From Anodontia alba (Eukaryota > Mollusca > Bivalvia > Lucinida > Lucinidae): DNA of 64,000 nt. The translations under genes were made by a program, and so were the position numbers. The notes beneath the pieces are model-generated. The model searched no databases. It was not told the DNA's origin and saw only the letters and a list, made by a program, of their open reading frames with translations. How positions within the stretch are numbered: the stretch's first letter is position 1; each line of letters begins with the position of its first letter. Below, one piece after another: positions 62,527-64,000 of the stretch. The stretch is taken from the NCBI GenBank assembly GCA_964016985.1, contig OZ024837.1:42132018-42196017 (forward strand). The letters run 5' to 3'.

Positions 62527-64000
62527 GTTTAAGCAATCATCATGAATCTTGCTCAAAATGTTTGTCTTGATGATTTCTAGGTCAAGTTCAAAACTGGGTC
62601 ACCATGGGTCAAAAACTAGGTCACCTGGCCAAATCAGCAGAAAACCTTCTTAACACTCTAGTGGTCACATTTTTCAAGCAATCATCATGAATCTTGCTCA
62701 GAATGTTTGTCTTGATGATTTTTAGGTCAAGTTTGTAACTGGGTCACTTTGGGTCAAAAACTAGGTCACCTGGCCAAATCAGCTAAAACCTTGTATACAC
62801 TCTAGCGGTCACATTTTTGAAGTGGTCATCATGATTATTGCTTAAAGTGTTTTGTCTTGATGAGTTCTAGGTCAAATTTGAAACTGGGTCATTTGGGGTC
62901 AAAAACAAGGTCACTGGGCCAAATCAGCAGAAAACTTTGTTAACACTCTAGCAGTCACATTTTTAAGCTGTCATCATGAATCTTGCTCAAAATGTTTGCT
63001 TGGTGATTTCTAGGTCAAGTTCGAAACTGGGTCACCTGGGGTCAAAAACTAGGTCACCTGGCCAAATCAGCAGAAAACCTTGTTAACACTCTAGTGGTCA
63101 CATTTTCCAAGCAATCATCGTGAATCTTGCTCAACATGTTTGTCTTGATGATTTCTAGGTCAGGTTTGAGTCTGGGTCACTTGGGTTCAAAAACTAGGTC
63201 ACCTGGCCAAATCAACAGAAAACCTTGTTAACACTCCAGTGGTCACATTTTTGAGGCAATAATCATGAATCTTGCTCAAAATGTTTGTCTTGATGAGTTC
63301 TAGGTCAAGTTCCAAACTGGGTCACTTGGGGTCAAAAACTAGGTCACGAAGCAAAATCAGCAGAAAATTTTGTTAACACTCCAGTGGTCACATTTTTGAA
63401 GCAGTCATCATGAATCTTGCTCAAAATGTTTGTCTTGAAGACTTTTAGGTCAAGTTTGAAACTGTGTCACATGGGGTCAAAAACTAGGTCACCAGGTCAA
63501 GTGTTTGTGTTGAGGTTTTACGGCCCAGTCAACCCAATGGGGTCATGTCAAGCGCGGTCAGTTTACCTAACCACACGTTTACTGGGCAGGCTCAGTCCTC
63601 CAAGCGGTTAACCAGTATTGTGCACATTCTTTCGCCAGAAACTGACAACTGCCCTTCTTGAATCAGTGGAAGGGAGAGAATGACCGTAGAAAATATTTCA
63701 TGATCAATCTCCATGAAAGAATGTTGCCGACCTCGGCGGGTCGAACCCGCGACCTCCTGGTCTCCAGTCGGACGCGCATCCAACTGCGCCACCGAGGCCG
63801 GCTGTCACCAGTAGAACCAGTAGAAAACTGTTAACACTCCAGAGGTCACATTTTTCAAAATGTTCGTCTTGATGATTTCTAGGTCTAGTTTAAAACTGGG
63901 TCACTTGATATCAGAAACTAGGTCAGCTGGCCAAATCAAAGGAAAACCTTGTTGATGCTCTAGAGGTCACATTTTTGAAGTGATCATCATGAATCTTGCT
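62527..64000 (+). repeat. Second 145-bp tandem array, runs off the window
   Basis: Anchor CATGAATCTTGC at 62541, 62686, 62830, 62975, 63119, 63264, 63409 and 63988: spacing 144-145 bp, interrupted by the SINE at 63501-63802 and a small deletion. Each unit has ACTGGGTCAC, TCAAAAACTAGGTCACC and CACTCTAGTGGTCACATTTT. Sequence unrelated to the array it joins. Confidence 0.85.
63501..63802 (-). mobile_element. tRNA-derived SINE, best-preserved tRNA head
   Basis: On the minus strand it reads GCCGGCCTCGGTGGCGCAGT with A box TGGCGCAGTTGG (63780-63791), GACTGGAGACCAGGAGGTCG and a B box GGTTCGACCC (one base set shorter than the family). Body and CTCAACACAAAC tail are complete. GTCACCAG flanks both sides but also belongs to the host array, so the duplication is uncertain. 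Confidence 0.88.

Noticed and set aside
63738..63791. A functional tRNA gene
   Set aside because: The A and B boxes are present, but the B-box side is shortened, the acceptor stem pairs only with a one-base slip, and the same sequence with its body is interspersed about ten times. This is a SINE head.

Overview
The window reads as a nuclear genome fragment from an invertebrate, most likely a bivalve mollusc. It is AT-rich, it has no operon-like gene packing, and almost every stretch is a mobile-element copy. The tRNA-derived SINEs, the many small palindromic elements ending in TTAA, and the Helentron-like elements with a core of 145-190 bp tandem repeats fit published descriptions of bivalve genomes. 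The species assignment is inference; I could not run a search. I found no host protein-coding gene, no stand-alone tRNA or rRNA gene and no CRISPR array.

The one intact long gene is a 546-residue piggyBac-type transposase on the minus strand (1334-2974). It lies inside a structurally complete element (935-3356) with TTAA at both ends. A decayed non-LTR retrotransposon (33091-34610) keeps reverse-transcriptase motifs and a PHD-like zinc finger but has four in-frame stops.

Names used below. TTAA-1 to TTAA-7 are small non-autonomous families that end in TTAA: TTAA-1 begins TTAACCCTTGTCCTGCTG; TTAA-2/2b begin TTAACCCATT; TTAA-3 and TTAA-6 both begin TTAACCCTTAAAGCGCC; TTAA-5 begins TTAACACTTTGCATGCTGGG or TTAACCTTTACCACTC; TTAA-7 begins TTAACTCTTT. 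CATAG, TACCG, CATCACG, TACAGTC-a, TACAGTC-b and GGGCCC name other inverted-repeat families by their first bases. Core A is a palindrome with arms like GCAAACAGTG.AGACCCAGAT. Core B is a palindrome with arms like TGTGGGTACTCATTAGAA. Core C is a palindrome with arms like GACATTTCATGCAAATTGTC.

Layout. 1-935: Helentron-like ends and a core A remnant. 935-3356: piggyBac. 4.1-7.4 kb: ~150-bp arrays with a 145-bp-repeat element nested inside. 7.4-15.1 kb: dense nested small elements plus a 191-bp array element. 15.1-20.1 kb: SINEs, a second 145-bp-repeat element and a ~150-bp array. 20-33 kb: small elements, SINEs and two Helentron-like elements. 33-35.1 kb: LINE and SINE. 35-55.5 kb: small elements, an AGAACA-rich block and a tandem palindrome array. 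55.65-59.73 kb: a 22-bp satellite. 60-61.4 kb: small elements. 61.5-64 kb: two unrelated 145-bp arrays joined head to tail.

The most interesting pattern is modular. The same palindromic cores recur inside elements with different termini, and the same termini recur around different cores. Many elements sit inside one another at TTAA or TA, so relative ages can be read directly. The piggyBac transposase could plausibly mobilise at least TTAA-7, whose outer 13 bases match the autonomous element.
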